Of a stretch of 64,000 nucleotides of DNA, positions 38,488 through 47,850 are shown piece by piece. The notes below the pieces were generated by a model. The model saw nothing but the letters and a program-made list of their open reading frames with translations. It was not told where the DNA came from and did not search any database. How positions within the stretch are numbered: position 1 is the stretch's first letter; every line of letters starts with the position of its first letter. Source of the DNA: Viridibacillus soli. GTDB taxonomy: Bacteria > Bacillota > Bacilli > Bacillales_A > Planococcaceae. The stretch lies in NCBI RefSeq assembly GCF_016612995.1, contig NZ_JAEOAH010000001.1:124001-188000 (forward strand), given 5' to 3'. The translations under genes and the position numbers were made by a program.

Positions 38488-38585
38488 AGTCATAGAAGTT
38501 AAGCTTCTAGTCAGTGAAGATTGAGCTTGAGTCATAACAGTTACGCCCCCAGTTATCGAAGTTCGAGTTCGAAGTTCGATAACTG
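38488..38585. repeat. Four phased 21-bp relatives of the secDF array, ending in an inverted repeat
   Basis: Monomers begin at 38488, 38509, 38530 and 38551, exactly 21 bp apart: AGTCATAGAAG, AGTCAGTGAAG, AGTCATAACAG and AGTTATCGAAG. They align with the array at 17515-18772, including the GCCCCC end of the third. The last one continues into a palindrome, CAGTTATCGAA (38550-38560) with TTCGATAACTG (38575-38585). Confidence 0.88.
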
Positions 38586-38601
38586 AACGAGCACCTTCAG
38601 C
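38586..38601 (-). repeat. Dispersed post-stop motif, copy 3 (minD)
   Basis: GCTGAAGG-TGC-TCGTT on the minus strand, 2 nt after the minD stop. Thirteen bases are the same as in the secDF and yajC copies. The repeat monomers begin directly behind it. Confidence 0.7.
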
Positions 38602-38603
38602 TT

Positions 38604-39401
38604 TTACTTAGAAAATAATGATTTAAACTTTGCGAATACGCCCTTGCTTTCGCTTTCTAATGTCATAAGGGGTACTGATTCACCTAAAATCCGGCGGACG
38701 ATGTTGCGGTATGCTAATGCTGCTTGTGTGGATGGCTCCATCACAATTGGCTCACCTTTATTTGATGAGCTGATAACATTTTCATCATCCGGAATGATGC
38801 CTAGTAAATCGATTGATAAGTGTGTTGTAATTTCATTCACATCTAACGTATCGCCACGATTCATTAAATGTGGACGAATTCGGTTAATAATTAATTTCGG
38901 TGGTTCAATTTCTTCTTGTTCTAAAAGACCGATAATACGATCTGCATCACGTACCGCAGAAATTTCAGGGGTTGTTACAACGATTGCTTTATCTGCACCA
39001 GCAACAGCATTTTTATAACCTTGCTCAATTCCAGCTGGGCAATCAATTAATACGAAATCATAATCTCTTTTTAATTCTCCAATTAATTGCTTCATCTGTT
39101 GTGGTGTTACAGCTGTTTTATCTGTCGTTTGAGCTGCGGGTAATAAAAATAGTAACTCATCAAAGCGCTTATCTTTAACAAGCGCTTGGTGAATTTTACA
39201 ACGACCTTCAATAGTATCTACTAAATCATAAATAATGCGGTTCTCTAATCCAAGGATAACATCCAGGTTACGTAAACCGATGTCTGTATCAACTAAACAT
39301 ACTTTTTTTCCTTGGAGGGCCAATGCAGTTCCTAGATTTGCAGTAGTCGTTGTTTTACCAACGCCTCCCTTACCAGAAGTTATTACAATTGCTTCTCCCA
39401 C
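38604..39401 (-). CDS. minD: Septum site-determining ATPase MinD
   Basis: 265-residue ParA/MinD ATPase. Deviant Walker A SGKGGVGKTT (about 11), VLIDCPAGIEQGY, TTPEISAVRDADR, and an amphipathic C-terminal membrane-targeting helix (KGVFAKFKSLFSK). It recruits MinC to the membrane to stop division at the poles. The start is GTG at 39399-39401, 8 nt after AAAGGAGG, one base after the minC stop. A longer frame to 39539 runs inside minC. Confidence 0.97.
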   Translation of the reverse strand: MGEAIVITSGKGGVGKTTTTANLGTALALQGKKVCLVDTDIGLRNLDVILGLENRIIYDLVDTIEGRCKIHQALVKDKRFDELLFLLPAAQTTDKTAVTPQQMKQLIGELKRDYDFVLIDCPAGIEQGYKNAVAGADKAIVVTTPEISAVRDADRIIGLLEQEEIEPPKLIINRIRPHLMNRGDTLDVNEITTHLSIDLLGIIPDDENVISSSNKGEPIVMEPSTQAALAYRNIVRRILGESVPLMTLESESKGVFAKFKSLFSK

Positions 39402-39402
39402 A

Positions 39403-40074
39403 TTAGCTTCCTCCTTTAAACGTCGACAGATTTGGTCTAAATAAACGCAAATCTTGCAAGCGGTCAATCGTAATATGACCATTTGAATGTATGTACGCAC
39501 ATTCCATTTCAGGTGTTTCAGACAAAACGGCCAATTCATTTGTCATAAGTTCCATTAAATCAGCAATCAGTAAATGAGTAGCTTCAAACCAAGACGCTGC
39601 TATAACTGCTTCACGGTTACCTTTTACACCCGCATGAGCAATTCCTTTCAAACGCCCTAGTACGAAAATACTACCACCAGCTTCTACTCTAGCATTGGGA
39701 TTAACATCACCAATAATGACTAAGTCACCATCCGCACGAATCGTTTGTCCCGATCTTACGATGCCAACATAAGTAGCTGACCGACTTTCCACCACTCTAC
39801 GATTACATTCCTCAACAGAAATTACATCGCTCTTAATCTTTGAAACTTTTAAATGCTCGGATTGCTGAACAATATGCAAAATGTCTTTTAATTGTTCATC
39901 ATCGCAGTATCGATTACCTAATTGGATCTGGACTTCAGCTTGACCTTCCATACCATCTTCGGACACCTTACGCTTAAGTTCATCGATTAACTCTGAGTAA
40001 GCACATTGATCGTCTAGCCGTAGTACAAGTCCATCCTTCGTTCCTTTAATGTAGACTAGCTGCTTTGTCGTCAA
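39403..40074 (-). CDS. minC: Septum site-determining inhibitor MinC
   Basis: About 223 residues. The N-terminal half contacts FtsZ (VYIKGTKDGLVLRLDDQC). The C-terminal beta-helix binds MinD and the divisome: RSGQTIRADGDLVIIGDVN, GSIFVLGRLKGIAHAG. TTG at 40072-40074 is chosen: GAGGTG lies 6 nt upstream, and the GTG at 40083 is inside that site. It is followed directly by minD, in the conserved mreBCD-minCD order. Confidence 0.94.
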   Translation of the reverse strand: MTTKQLVYIKGTKDGLVLRLDDQCAYSELIDELKRKVSEDGMEGQAEVQIQLGNRYCDDEQLKDILHIVQQSEHLKVSKIKSDVISVEECNRRVVESRSATYVGIVRSGQTIRADGDLVIIGDVNPNARVEAGGSIFVLGRLKGIAHAGVKGNREAVIAASWFEATHLLIADLMELMTNELAVLSETPEMECAYIHSNGHITIDRLQDLRLFRPNLSTFKGGS

Positions 40075-40094
40075 ATGCGTCACCTCACGATTTT

Positions 40095-40625
40095 TTATAA
40101 AATGGATTGATTTGCTTTTTGCAATACGCGCGTTTGTATTAAATATTTAAAAGTCCAACCAAGCATAATAAGATAAATTGAATTAGCTATCATAGTTGGT
40201 ATTAGACGCTGATTTAAAAATTCTGAAAATGGAATAGTCGTAAATGAAATCAATAAGAAAAATTGATATAATACGATTTCTAATAATGCGACTAATAGCA
40301 ATGATAATGTAGTCGTTACAAATAAATGTTGATGGATATATTTTACTGTAGAACCTGCTATAAAACAAATAAATGGATACAAAAATGAATATAATCCAAT
40401 AATATCAATATAGAAGATATCGTACAAGAGTCCAAAAATTAATCCATACAGCATTGCGCGTTTTCTATTGTAATAAATTGAAAGGAAAATCAAATATAGT
40501 ATTAAAAATCTCGGTACAAGATAAGCAAATTGTCCATTCCATTCAATTGGAGAAAATAGGGCGAATTCCGTTTCTAAAAAAAACAGCACAACAGCGACTA
40601 GAGGAATTAGAAAACGCATCATCAT
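40095..40625 (-). CDS. mreD: Rod shape-determining protein MreD
   Basis: 176 residues with about six membrane helices and few charges; YGLIFGLLYDIFYIDIIGLY is the usual MreD signature region. It is part of the elongasome with MreB and MreC. Its ATG overlaps the mreC stop (ATGATG around 40620-40625), so translation is coupled. Confidence 0.92.
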   Translation of the reverse strand: MMMRFLIPLVAVVLFFLETEFALFSPIEWNGQFAYLVPRFLILYLIFLSIYYNRKRAMLYGLIFGLLYDIFYIDIIGLYSFLYPFICFIAGSTVKYIHQHLFVTTTLSLLLVALLEIVLYQFFLLISFTTIPFSEFLNQRLIPTMIANSIYLIMLGWTFKYLIQTRVLQKANQSIL

Positions 40626-41539
40626 TCTCCATCCCCAGTCGTGTCAGATTTTATTTTATTCGTCTGGTCTTTATTTGTACTACTACCATCAGAGCCATCA
40701 ATATTAATAGAGTCTCTTTTTGCAATGATAACATGATCTAGCATTGAAAAGTTGGCAGCTGGTTTCACATAAGCTAATTTAGTTAAACCGAAATCATCTG
40801 TCGTAACTTTTGTCACTTCACCGATTAAAATACCTTTCGGGAAAATACCACCTAAGCCAGAAGTCATAACTTTATCGCCTTTTTTCACATTCAAACTAGA
40901 GTCAATTCTTTTCAAAATTAACTCATTACGTTTTTCATCAAAACCTTCTATTAAGCCAAATACTTGCTTTTTATTTGAAACAACTGCGGATACACGATAA
41001 TTCGTATTATTCGTAGTCAATAATTCGACTTCAGAAGTATACGGTGTAGTTTGTACGATTTTACCGATTAAACCTTCAGATGTTCTAACAGCCATATTGA
41101 CTTTAATACCATCCATCGTACCTTGGTCCAAAATTAACTTTTCTTCCCATTGATCGGGATTACGTGCAATAACGGTTGCTTGAATTGGATTGAATTTTTT
41201 TAAATCTTCTTTTTTGTCAACCAAATCTCTAAACTTGTCATTTTCGATCTTTAAATCATTGACTTCGCCCTGCAGTACTGCAAATTCTTCCAAACGCGAT
41301 TTTAATCTTTTGTTTTCATCATACGTGTTTAATAATGCATCAACATTATTAAAGATTCCTGTTACGTAATGCGTCGGCTTGGATACTAATGATTGTCCAA
41401 AACCGACCGTATCTTTAATAATTTGTTCAGGAAGCGATGCGTTTTGACGATCGCGTAAGGAGAAGCTAATCAATGCCACGAGGAAAATTACGCCGACAAG
41501 CAGCAAAATTAATCGCTTATTCGAGAAAAACTGTGGCAT
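40622..41539 (-). CDS. mreC: Rod shape-determining protein MreC
   Basis: 305 residues. One N-terminal membrane helix (LILLLVGVIFLVALISFSL), a coiled coil (about 70-110, LKSRLEEFAVLQGEVNDLK), then the extracellular beta domain (ATVIARNPDQWEEKLILDQG, GLIGKIVQTTPYTSEVELLT). A Ser/Asp/Lys-rich tail ends it. It links MreB filaments to cell-wall enzymes. AAGGAGG precedes the ATG. Confidence 0.96.
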   Translation of the reverse strand: MPQFFSNKRLILLLVGVIFLVALISFSLRDRQNASLPEQIIKDTVGFGQSLVSKPTHYVTGIFNNVDALLNTYDENKRLKSRLEEFAVLQGEVNDLKIENDKFRDLVDKKEDLKKFNPIQATVIARNPDQWEEKLILDQGTMDGIKVNMAVRTSEGLIGKIVQTTPYTSEVELLTTNNTNYRVSAVVSNKKQVFGLIEGFDEKRNELILKRIDSSLNVKKGDKVMTSGLGGIFPKGILIGEVTKVTTDDFGLTKLAYVKPAANFSMLDHVIIAKRDSINIDGSDGSSTNKDQTNKIKSDTTGDGE

Positions 41540-41552
41540 TGCCTAAACCTCC

Positions 41553-42572
41553 TTAACCTTTCGTTTGTTGACGACGCACTAAATCAATATGATCTAGAGC
41601 CATACCTGTACCAATTGCAACACAATCTAATGGGTTTTCAGCAATAAATACCGGCATATTTGTTTCGCCACTAATAACTTTATCTAAGCTTTTAAGTAGT
41701 GCACCACCACCAGTTAAAACAATTCCGCGTTCCATAACATCAGCAGAAAGTTCTGGAGGAGTTTGCTCTAACGTTTTCTTCACGCCATCGATAATAGCAG
41801 AGATCGATTCACGTAATGCTTCAGCAATTTCGATAGAAGAAATTTCAATTGTTTTTGGTAAACCTGTTACTAAATCACGGCCACGGATTTCCATGCGTTC
41901 TTCAGGACCTTCAGTACTAGCAGAACCGATTTCCATTTTAATAGACTCAGAAGTACGTTCACCAATTGTTAAGTTATATGATTTACGAATGTACGCTGTA
42001 ATTGCTTGATCCATAGCGTCACCCGCAACACGTACAGATTCACTTGTTACGATACCACCTAAAGAGATAACCGCAACTTCAGTAGTACCACCACCTATAT
42101 CAACAACCATACTACCTGTTGGTTCCCAAACTGGTAAGTTCGCACCGATAGCAGCCGCAAATGGCTCCTCAATTGTGAAAGCATCTTTCGCTCCTGCTTG
42201 GCGTGAAGCGTCGATTACTGCACGTTGTTCAACAGATGTAATGCCATAAGGTACACAAATCATGACATTTGGTTTTTTCCAGTTACCGCCTGAAGATTTC
42301 ATTGCTTCACGTAAATAATACTCAATCATAGTCGTAGTTATATCAAAATCAGCAATAACGCCATCTTTCATTGGGCGAATTGCTACGATTGAACCTGGTG
42401 TACGTCCGATCATATTTTTTGCATCGTTACCTACTGCTACGATTTCACCTGATTTTGTATTTTTCGCAACAACAGAAGGCTCTCTGAGTACGATTCCTTT
42501 TCCTTTAATAAATACCAATGTATTTGCTGTGCCGAGGTCAATTCCGACATCTTTCCCACCTAATCCAAACAC
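41553..42572 (-). CDS. mreB: Rod shape-determining actin homologue MreB
   Basis: 339 residues. Phosphate 1 loop [31 protein letters not shown] (phosphate 2) and [13 protein letters not shown] (adenosine motif). It forms membrane-bound filaments that guide lateral wall synthesis. The start is GTG at 42572. It leads mreB-mreC-mreD-minC-minD; radC ends 94 nt upstream. Confidence 0.97.
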   Translation of the reverse strand: MFGLGGKDVGIDLGTANTLVFIKGKGIVLREPSVVAKNTKSGEIVAVGNDAKNMIGRTPGSIVAIRPMKDGVIADFDITTTMIEYYLREAMKSSGGNWKKPNVMICVPYGITSVEQRAVIDASRQAGAKDAFTIEEPFAAAIGANLPVWEPTGSMVVDIGGGTTEVAVISLGGIVTSESVRVAGDAMDQAITAYIRKSYNLTIGERTSESIKMEIGSASTEGPEERMEIRGRDLVTGLPKTIEISSIEIAEALRESISAIIDGVKKTLEQTPPELSADVMERGIVLTGGGALLKSLDKVISGETNMPVFIAENPLDCVAIGTGMALDHIDLVRRQQTKG

Positions 42573-42666
42573 TATATATTTCTTCCTTTCTCTTTAGCCA
42601 TAACTTTCTTAGCTGTCATAAAATCATAAGTTTCATTATAACGGAAAAGAGAGAAAAATTACAGTG

Positions 42667-43365
42667 CTACATGTAGCCTTTCTCCTTTAAACTTATAAAT
42701 TGGTGATCACCAATAATGACATGGTCTAAAAGCTCTATACCCATTATATAGCCGGCTTCCTGAATTCGTTTTGTCACTTCAATATCTTCTGGTGAAGGAG
42801 CGGGGTTGCCCGAGGGATGATTATGCGCACAAATAATCGAAGCAGCCGAGCGTTTAACAGCTTCACGAAAAATTTCGCGTGGGTGAACGATACTAGCATT
42901 TAAACTACCAATAAAGATCGTTTGCTTATGAATAATTTGGTTTTTCACATTCATAAACAAAGCTACGAAATGCTCTTGCAGCAAAGCAGTCATATCGGCC
43001 ATTAAGTATGTAGCGGCATCTTGTGGTGAGCGGATTGTGTAGCGCTCTTCAGTACGTTGTTGCGCCAGCCTTCTACCAAGCTCTATAGCGGCTAGTAGCT
43101 GAATAGCCTTAGCTTCTCCGATGCCTTTCACAGACATAATTTCTTCAATTGCTGCATGCTTTAATTCGTGAAGCTGTTCGAAAGAAGTTAATACTCGATT
43201 TGCAAGATGAAGAACAGATTCTTCTTTTGTCCCTGTCCGTAATAATATTGCAATTAGCTCTTGATTCGATAAGCTCTCTGCTCCTTGACGTTTTAAACGT
43301 TCCCTAGGGCGGTCATCTTGGTGCACATCACGGATCATCATCGGTTGAATAGTGTCAGTAGACAT
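42667..43365 (-). CDS. radC: RadC-family JAMM-domain protein
   Basis: 232 residues. Helix-hairpin-helix part (ESLSNQELIAILLRTGTKEE, IMSVKGIGEAKAIQLLAA), then the JAMM/MPN+ domain with metal-binding CAHNHPSGNPAPSPEDIEVT. The biochemical role is unsettled despite the name. GGGGAG lies 7 nt before the ATG. Its start overlaps the 3' end of the Maf-like gene by 11 bp. Confidence 0.94.
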   Translation of the reverse strand: MSTDTIQPMMIRDVHQDDRPRERLKRQGAESLSNQELIAILLRTGTKEESVLHLANRVLTSFEQLHELKHAAIEEIMSVKGIGEAKAIQLLAAIELGRRLAQQRTEERYTIRSPQDAATYLMADMTALLQEHFVALFMNVKNQIIHKQTIFIGSLNASIVHPREIFREAVKRSAASIICAHNHPSGNPAPSPEDIEVTKRIQEAGYIMGIELLDHVIIGDHQFISLKEKGYM

Positions 43366-43966
43366 CGACTATCTCCCCTTCCTTTGCAATAAGAATGTTG
43401 TTGTTAACTAAATGTTCTTGCAAATGGTTGATGGGTAAGCCCGCGACATTATCAAAATCACCTTCGATAGATTGCGATAAATTCGCTCCTAATCCTTGTA
43501 CATTATAACCAATATCGTGCTCAAAAGGTTCCCCGGTTTCAACATAATGTTCAATTATTTTTTGCGAAAGTCTTTTCATCTTCACTTTCGACTCCACTAC
43601 AAGCATGGTAACTTGCCCAAGATACCTTACGGCAATTGCAGTTGTTACTATATGTTCCCGATTTGATAACTTTGTTAAATAGCGATTTGCAGCCTGTCTA
43701 GTAGTTGGTGGTTTTAGTATTTCATCATTGATACTAACCGTCCTCTTCATTGAAATATAGACCTTCTGCTGATCCACCTTAAACTGACGCAATAAAGTTA
43801 AAAAAGCACAATAAATCGTCAAATCCAAAGGTGATGAAGTTGGCGGATAATCGATAGCAACATGGTGATACTCGACCTCATAAGGAACTTGAATACGCGA
43901 AAAAATATCCTCAGTATTTCCTCTTGGACTTACTAAAACAATCGTCGTTACTGGATTCAAAGTCAT
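43355..43966 (-). CDS. Divergent Maf-like protein, probably inactive
   Basis: 203 residues at the place of maf (next to radC). The C-terminal half is clearly Maf: HYVETGEPFEHDIGYNVQG and SIEGDFDNVAGLPI. The catalytic parts of the family are changed: the first motif reads LVSPRGNTEDIF instead of SPRRxELL, and where DTVV...ILGKP is expected there is KVYISMKRTVS then NDEILKPPT, without the catalytic Asp-Thr-Val-Val. Normal Maf proteins hydrolyse non-canonical nucleotides and influence septation. Here the fold may be kept for binding only. The frame is intact with few signs of decay. Confidence 0.75.
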   Translation of the reverse strand: MTLNPVTTIVLVSPRGNTEDIFSRIQVPYEVEYHHVAIDYPPTSSPLDLTIYCAFLTLLRQFKVDQQKVYISMKRTVSINDEILKPPTTRQAANRYLTKLSNREHIVTTAIAVRYLGQVTMLVVESKVKMKRLSQKIIEHYVETGEPFEHDIGYNVQGLGANLSQSIEGDFDNVAGLPINHLQEHLVNNNILIAKEGEIVDVY

Positions 43967-44051
43967 TCCAATTCCCTCCTTTTTGACATCATAATTGAAA
44001 TGACTTTTTTCTCAAAAGTGCTAAATTCGAGATTCTCCCATTTCCAACGCA

Positions 44052-44675
44052 TCAAAATCCAATTTTAAGGCATTTATTTTGCGCTGTATAATGGCTCATA
44101 AGCTGTAACCTAACAACCATTATATCGTCCGAAACCTTTGATACCGCTGCAATATTAGATTCCCAATTAGCAGGTGAATCAGTTTTTTTCTTAGCCCCCT
44201 CAAAAGTGAACTTTGACACTTTTGATGCACTAAGCACTTTCGGCATTTCTATAAGTGCCGGACTCTCACATTTCGCACCGCTTAAACTAATTTTTTTTAC
44301 AAAAGATTCTTTATCTAGTACTTCTTTAATATCTTTTTCCTTCGTCGCAACAGCTGACCATACATAATATTGATCATCAAATGATACGACTGCACTCGTA
44401 TACAGTTTGGGATTGCTTGCTAAAAATTCTTTAGCTGTTTCTTCACTTGAAAAAACACCATATTGTTGCGCATAAAATGTATAGGCTTTCTTATCAATCT
44501 CAGCATTAGCCGTCGTATTTGTCCCCTTCTTCTGAACATCACTAATCGACTCTTCGTCTCCACCAAAATAATGCAATGCAATGAAAAATAGAAACACACC
44601 AACCACACCAATAATCGCACCATGGATCATAGCGAATAATAGCATTTTTTTATTATTTCTAGATTCAAATTTCAT
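44052..44675 (-). CDS. Membrane-anchored protein at the SpoIIB position
   Basis: 207 residues. Short basic N-terminus, one membrane helix (AMIHGAIIGVVGVFLFFIAL), an acidic linker, then an extracytoplasmic domain that starts like a SPOR repeat (KAYTFYAQQYGVFSSEETAKEF...YYVWSAVATKEKDIKEV). In B. subtilis spoIIB, with a SPOR domain and the same topology, lies between maf and comC, as here. This one is shorter (332 residues there). SpoIIB helps septal wall thinning in engulfment. The name is kept open because the likeness is mainly place and shape. Confidence 0.6.
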   Translation of the reverse strand: MKFESRNNKKMLLFAMIHGAIIGVVGVFLFFIALHYFGGDEESISDVQKKGTNTTANAEIDKKAYTFYAQQYGVFSSEETAKEFLASNPKLYTSAVVSFDDQYYVWSAVATKEKDIKEVLDKESFVKKISLSGAKCESPALIEMPKVLSASKVSKFTFEGAKKKTDSPANWESNIAAVSKVSDDIMVVRLQLMSHYTAQNKCLKIGF

Positions 44676-44711
44676 ATCATCACCCCTTACTTAACGGTAG
44701 CATGAGGCACA

Positions 44712-44741
44712 TAAAAAAAGACAAGACTCCTGTCGTCTTGT
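44712..44741 (-). terminator. Terminator after the prepilin peptidase gene
   Basis: GACAAGAC and GTCTTGTC arms on the minus strand with a 7-nt loop, followed by seven T (44712-44719). It closes the pil operon. Confidence 0.92.
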
Positions 44742-44758
44742 CCAAAAAATTTATCTTG

Positions 44759-45514
44759 TTAAAATAACAAATTCATATACCATTCGAGCATTTGATCACC
44801 ATAGAAATAGACGATTATACTCGCTAGCGCAATAGGTGGACCAAAAGGAATAGGAGTTTTACGCCCCTGTTTTCGATAATTCAGCATAACAACACCGGCT
44901 ACCAAACCAATAACCGATGCCAAAAATAACGCAAGTAATGTCGAAAGTATTCCTAGTACTAACCCTATGACGAAAAAAAGCTTAACATCTCCCCCTCCTA
45001 CACCGCCTTTCGACAGTAAAGCAACAAGAAATAATATTAAAAATCCACCAACCGCTCCAATAATACTAGCCCACCATGGATCTAGTTGAACAAAAATACG
45101 TCCAGCAGCTAAAAACACACCAAAAGACAATAATATTTTATTAGGTATCAACATATACGCAATATCTGAGACTGTAATAATAATTAACAACGAAATAAAC
45201 AATAGCGCAATAATTAATTCAGGCTCAAATCCTAGCTCCATATAAGCCAACGCGAAAAGAATGCCTGTTAAAAATTCCATCAAAGGATATACCCAGTGAA
45301 TTTTTGCACCACAACTTCTGCACTTACCTTTCAAAAACACAAAAGATAAAACAGGTACTAAATCTATAGCTGATAGCTGCCTCTGACAATTTGTACAATG
45401 TGAAGGTGGTCGAACAATAGACTCCCCCTTAGGCACTCGTAAACCAACGACATTAAAAAACGAACCAAATACTAGTCCAAATATAAAAAAGAATATGGCA
45501 TAAACAATTGTCAT
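44759..45514 (-). CDS. comC: Prepilin peptidase / N-methyltransferase
   Basis: 251 residues, polytopic. The N-terminal methylase-type domain has two zinc CxxC pairs (HCTNCQRQL and CRSCGAKI). The peptidase Asp residues lie in VSDIAYMLIPN (about 130) and GGGDVKLF (about 190). It cuts the type III signal of the prepilins in this window after Gly and methylates the new N-terminus. It is last in the pil operon. The same gene may also serve the com pseudopilus for DNA uptake, as in B. subtilis. Confidence 0.95.
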   Translation of the reverse strand: MTIVYAIFFFIFGLVFGSFFNVVGLRVPKGESIVRPPSHCTNCQRQLSAIDLVPVLSFVFLKGKCRSCGAKIHWVYPLMEFLTGILFALAYMELGFEPELIIALLFISLLIIITVSDIAYMLIPNKILLSFGVFLAAGRIFVQLDPWWASIIGAVGGFLILFLVALLSKGGVGGGDVKLFFVIGLVLGILSTLLALFLASVIGLVAGVVMLNYRKQGRKTPIPFGPPIALASIIVYFYGDQMLEWYMNLLF

Positions 45515-45536
45515 CTAAATCCCTCATATTATAGTT

Positions 45537-46265
45537 TTATTCTTCTACTGAGCCTTCATAGTAGAATGTCGTGATTTGTACTGTTGCTTGAAGACCTCCT
45601 ATTGTCCCTGCACCTTGTACCTCGGTATTTGGTATCTCGTACTCGACAGAGTCAATACGCATAATGCGAGGCAATTTTTCTACTTCTTTTAAGAATGCTC
45701 TTATTTCCTTTTTATCTTGTGCACTAATTGATAGATTCATCGTCACTAACTTTAATGTTTCAGGTAGGCTACTAGAAGCAATAGGCGAAACAGGAGTAGC
45801 AGGTATTTTAGTTTCGTTATTATCACTATTTTCTACATCTTTGCTATCTGATTGATCTTGAGTATCAGCATCAGTAGAGACCGTATCAGATTGTTCAACC
45901 ATTTGTATGGTTTCTTTTACAGCTGCATCATGGTTGTTAAATGTAACATCAAGCACATTCGTTTCACTTACTAATTCAACTTGTTCAATCGCATTAAGCA
46001 ATTCACCTAACTCACGAGTTAACGGCACTTTCATTTTTAACTCATTCATACTTTTCTTATTAGCCTGTTGCTCCCCTTGCATCATATCAAATTGCTCAGC
46101 CAAAGTCGCTGACTCTTCCTTCATATCAGCGATTTGATATTTTAATGAATTACTCTCCTCCATCTTCGGATAGACAACGTAATAACAGATAGCGAACAGC
46201 AACGCGATGATAATTACTCCAATTAGAATATATGCTGATTTCTTATTATTTCCTAATGAACTCAT
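45537..46265 (-). CDS. pilO: Type IV pilus assembly protein PilO-like
   Basis: 242 residues. One N-terminal membrane helix (AYILIGVIIIALLFAICYYV), a coiled coil (EESNSLKYQIADMKEE, about 35-80), an acidic linker (DTDAD...DSKDVENSDN) and a C-terminal ferredoxin-like fold (KLVTMNLSISAQDKKEIRAF ... YEGSVEE). It pairs with PilN to form the inner-membrane alignment complex. It overlaps pilN by 4 bp (ATGA). Confidence 0.82.
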   Translation of the reverse strand: MSSLGNNKKSAYILIGVIIIALLFAICYYVVYPKMEESNSLKYQIADMKEESATLAEQFDMMQGEQQANKKSMNELKMKVPLTRELGELLNAIEQVELVSETNVLDVTFNNHDAAVKETIQMVEQSDTVSTDADTQDQSDSKDVENSDNNETKIPATPVSPIASSSLPETLKLVTMNLSISAQDKKEIRAFLKEVEKLPRIMRIDSVEYEIPNTEVQGAGTIGGLQATVQITTFYYEGSVEE

Positions 46266-46849
46266 GGACGTTCTACCTCCGCAAGTAAATTCGAATTACT
46301 AATGGCTAATTTAATCTCTGCTGCATAACGGGGGACTAAGTCCTCATCTGCAGTGGCATTTTTATACTCATCTTTTTCAGGTTTAAAAGCCACTACTCTT
46401 TCAATTTGGACATCTGAATATAAATTGTCCAGTAATAATTTTTGAACATATATAGAGACATCTTTAAGCGTTTCAAAATCAATTTTCACTAAAATACCCT
46501 CATCACCATAATTAATATTCGTAAGCTTTTCGTACGATTCAAGATGTCTTTCTAGACTGTCAATAATCGGCGTAACCGGATATGAAACCGATTCAACAAA
46601 TTGCACCGATTGCGCAAGAGAACCTTGTGATTCCTTCTGAAGATTGGCGATTTTTTCATTATAAGTATCTATCTCTGTCGTTAAAGCTTGCTGCTCTGTA
46701 GACAACAATTTAATCTCGCTATTTAAGGTGAAATATTTCACCCCAACGAAAAGAAGTCCTATACATAAAACAGCTACTAACAGCCCTACGATCAAACTAT
46801 TTGATTTTTTTCTCTCTATCTGGGGTAAGAGGTTAATATCTAAACGCAT
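46262..46849 (-). CDS. pilN: Type IV pilus assembly protein PilN-like
   Basis: 195 residues. The short cytosolic N-terminus DINLLPQIERKK is the PilM-binding INLLP motif of PilN. A membrane helix (LIVGLLVAVLCIGLLFVGV), a coiled coil (about 45-85) and a small alpha/beta domain follow. It lies 3 nt after pilM and overlaps pilO. Confidence 0.9.
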   Translation of the reverse strand: MRLDINLLPQIERKKSNSLIVGLLVAVLCIGLLFVGVKYFTLNSEIKLLSTEQQALTTEIDTYNEKIANLQKESQGSLAQSVQFVESVSYPVTPIIDSLERHLESYEKLTNINYGDEGILVKIDFETLKDVSIYVQKLLLDNLYSDVQIERVVAFKPEKDEYKNATADEDLVPRYAAEIKLAISNSNLLAEVERP

Positions 46850-46852
46850 CCC

Positions 46853-47827
46853 CTACTCTACCTCCTTTAAAGCTAAGCCAGCCAAACCTGACTGTGATGC
46901 CTTAAAATTGGGAAGCTTACTAGTAATCATTTGATCAGTTAAAGTATGTATCGGCAACGTTAGCTGACTTTCTAGCGTATCAATGATATAAGGAAGTTCT
47001 GGAGAATCTCCCATGACCACAATATCATCTACATTTTTTTCGCCTTTATTTAAAGAGTAATGATAGAAATTTAAAATACGGTCAATTTCAGATAAAGGTT
47101 CCATTAATGCTGTTTTATAATTCATTTTTTCATCACCGTAAACATATTCAAAGCCACCCTCGGTATATTTAGAATGCCACTTACTACGCTCTGTATTAAT
47201 CGTTTGGTAACGTAAAAATTCCACTTCCCCTTGCGAATAAATCGTTATGGTAAGTTCATTGATTGACCAATCCGTAATCAAGGTTGTGCTATTATGTATA
47301 TTCGGCATAACAAGTTCTAGCAAACGCAAATTAGAAATCGCTTTAATATCCGCAACAACAGGAGTTAAGCCAGCATCATCTAAAAGCCCTATCAGCTTCT
47401 GCACTTCATCTGCACTGGTAGCAAATAAAGTCGCTTTGCCATCCCCAGCCTGTGCATCATAAATATCAATAAGCGAATCTTCAAAAGGTAGATGAATCGA
47501 ACGCCCTAGCTCCATCTCCACAAATTCTTTAATCGCTTCTTCGTCCTTTAATTCTTGTGGGTGATCGATCACTTTCATCATGACTGTACGATCCGGCACA
47601 AAAAAGCGCACTGCTTGGCCTTTAAGACCCCACTGTTTTACTTGCTCCTTTAAAACTTCAAAAAAAGCAAGTTCATCCTCAATTACACCATCCACCACGA
47701 TACCTTCATCTAATGGAATCCCTTTTACTATAGCCTGGGTTAGATCATTCGAACTTACGGATAAAACTTGCATTGCATAATCATTATATACAAGCGACAA
47801 CTGTCGCTTTTTCTTTCTATAAATCAT
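46853..47827 (-). CDS. pilM: Type IV pilus actin-like protein PilM
   Basis: 324 residues of the actin-like PilM fold. Weak phosphate loops at SLVYNDYAMQVLSV and TTLITDWSINELTITIYS, then a PilM-type insert. It sits in the cytosol and binds the INLLP motif of PilN. AAAAGGAGG precedes the ATG. The first phosphate loop is poorly kept, so nucleotide binding is uncertain. Two stem-loops separate it from the pilin gene. Confidence 0.85.
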   Translation of the reverse strand: MIYRKKKRQLSLVYNDYAMQVLSVSSNDLTQAIVKGIPLDEGIVVDGVIEDELAFFEVLKEQVKQWGLKGQAVRFFVPDRTVMMKVIDHPQELKDEEAIKEFVEMELGRSIHLPFEDSLIDIYDAQAGDGKATLFATSADEVQKLIGLLDDAGLTPVVADIKAISNLRLLELVMPNIHNSTTLITDWSINELTITIYSQGEVEFLRYQTINTERSKWHSKYTEGGFEYVYGDEKMNYKTALMEPLSEIDRILNFYHYSLNKGEKNVDDIVVMGDSPELPYIIDTLESQLTLPIHTLTDQMITSKLPNFKASQSGLAGLALKEVE

Positions 47828-47850
47828 AAGCGTACCTCCTTTTAATACTT

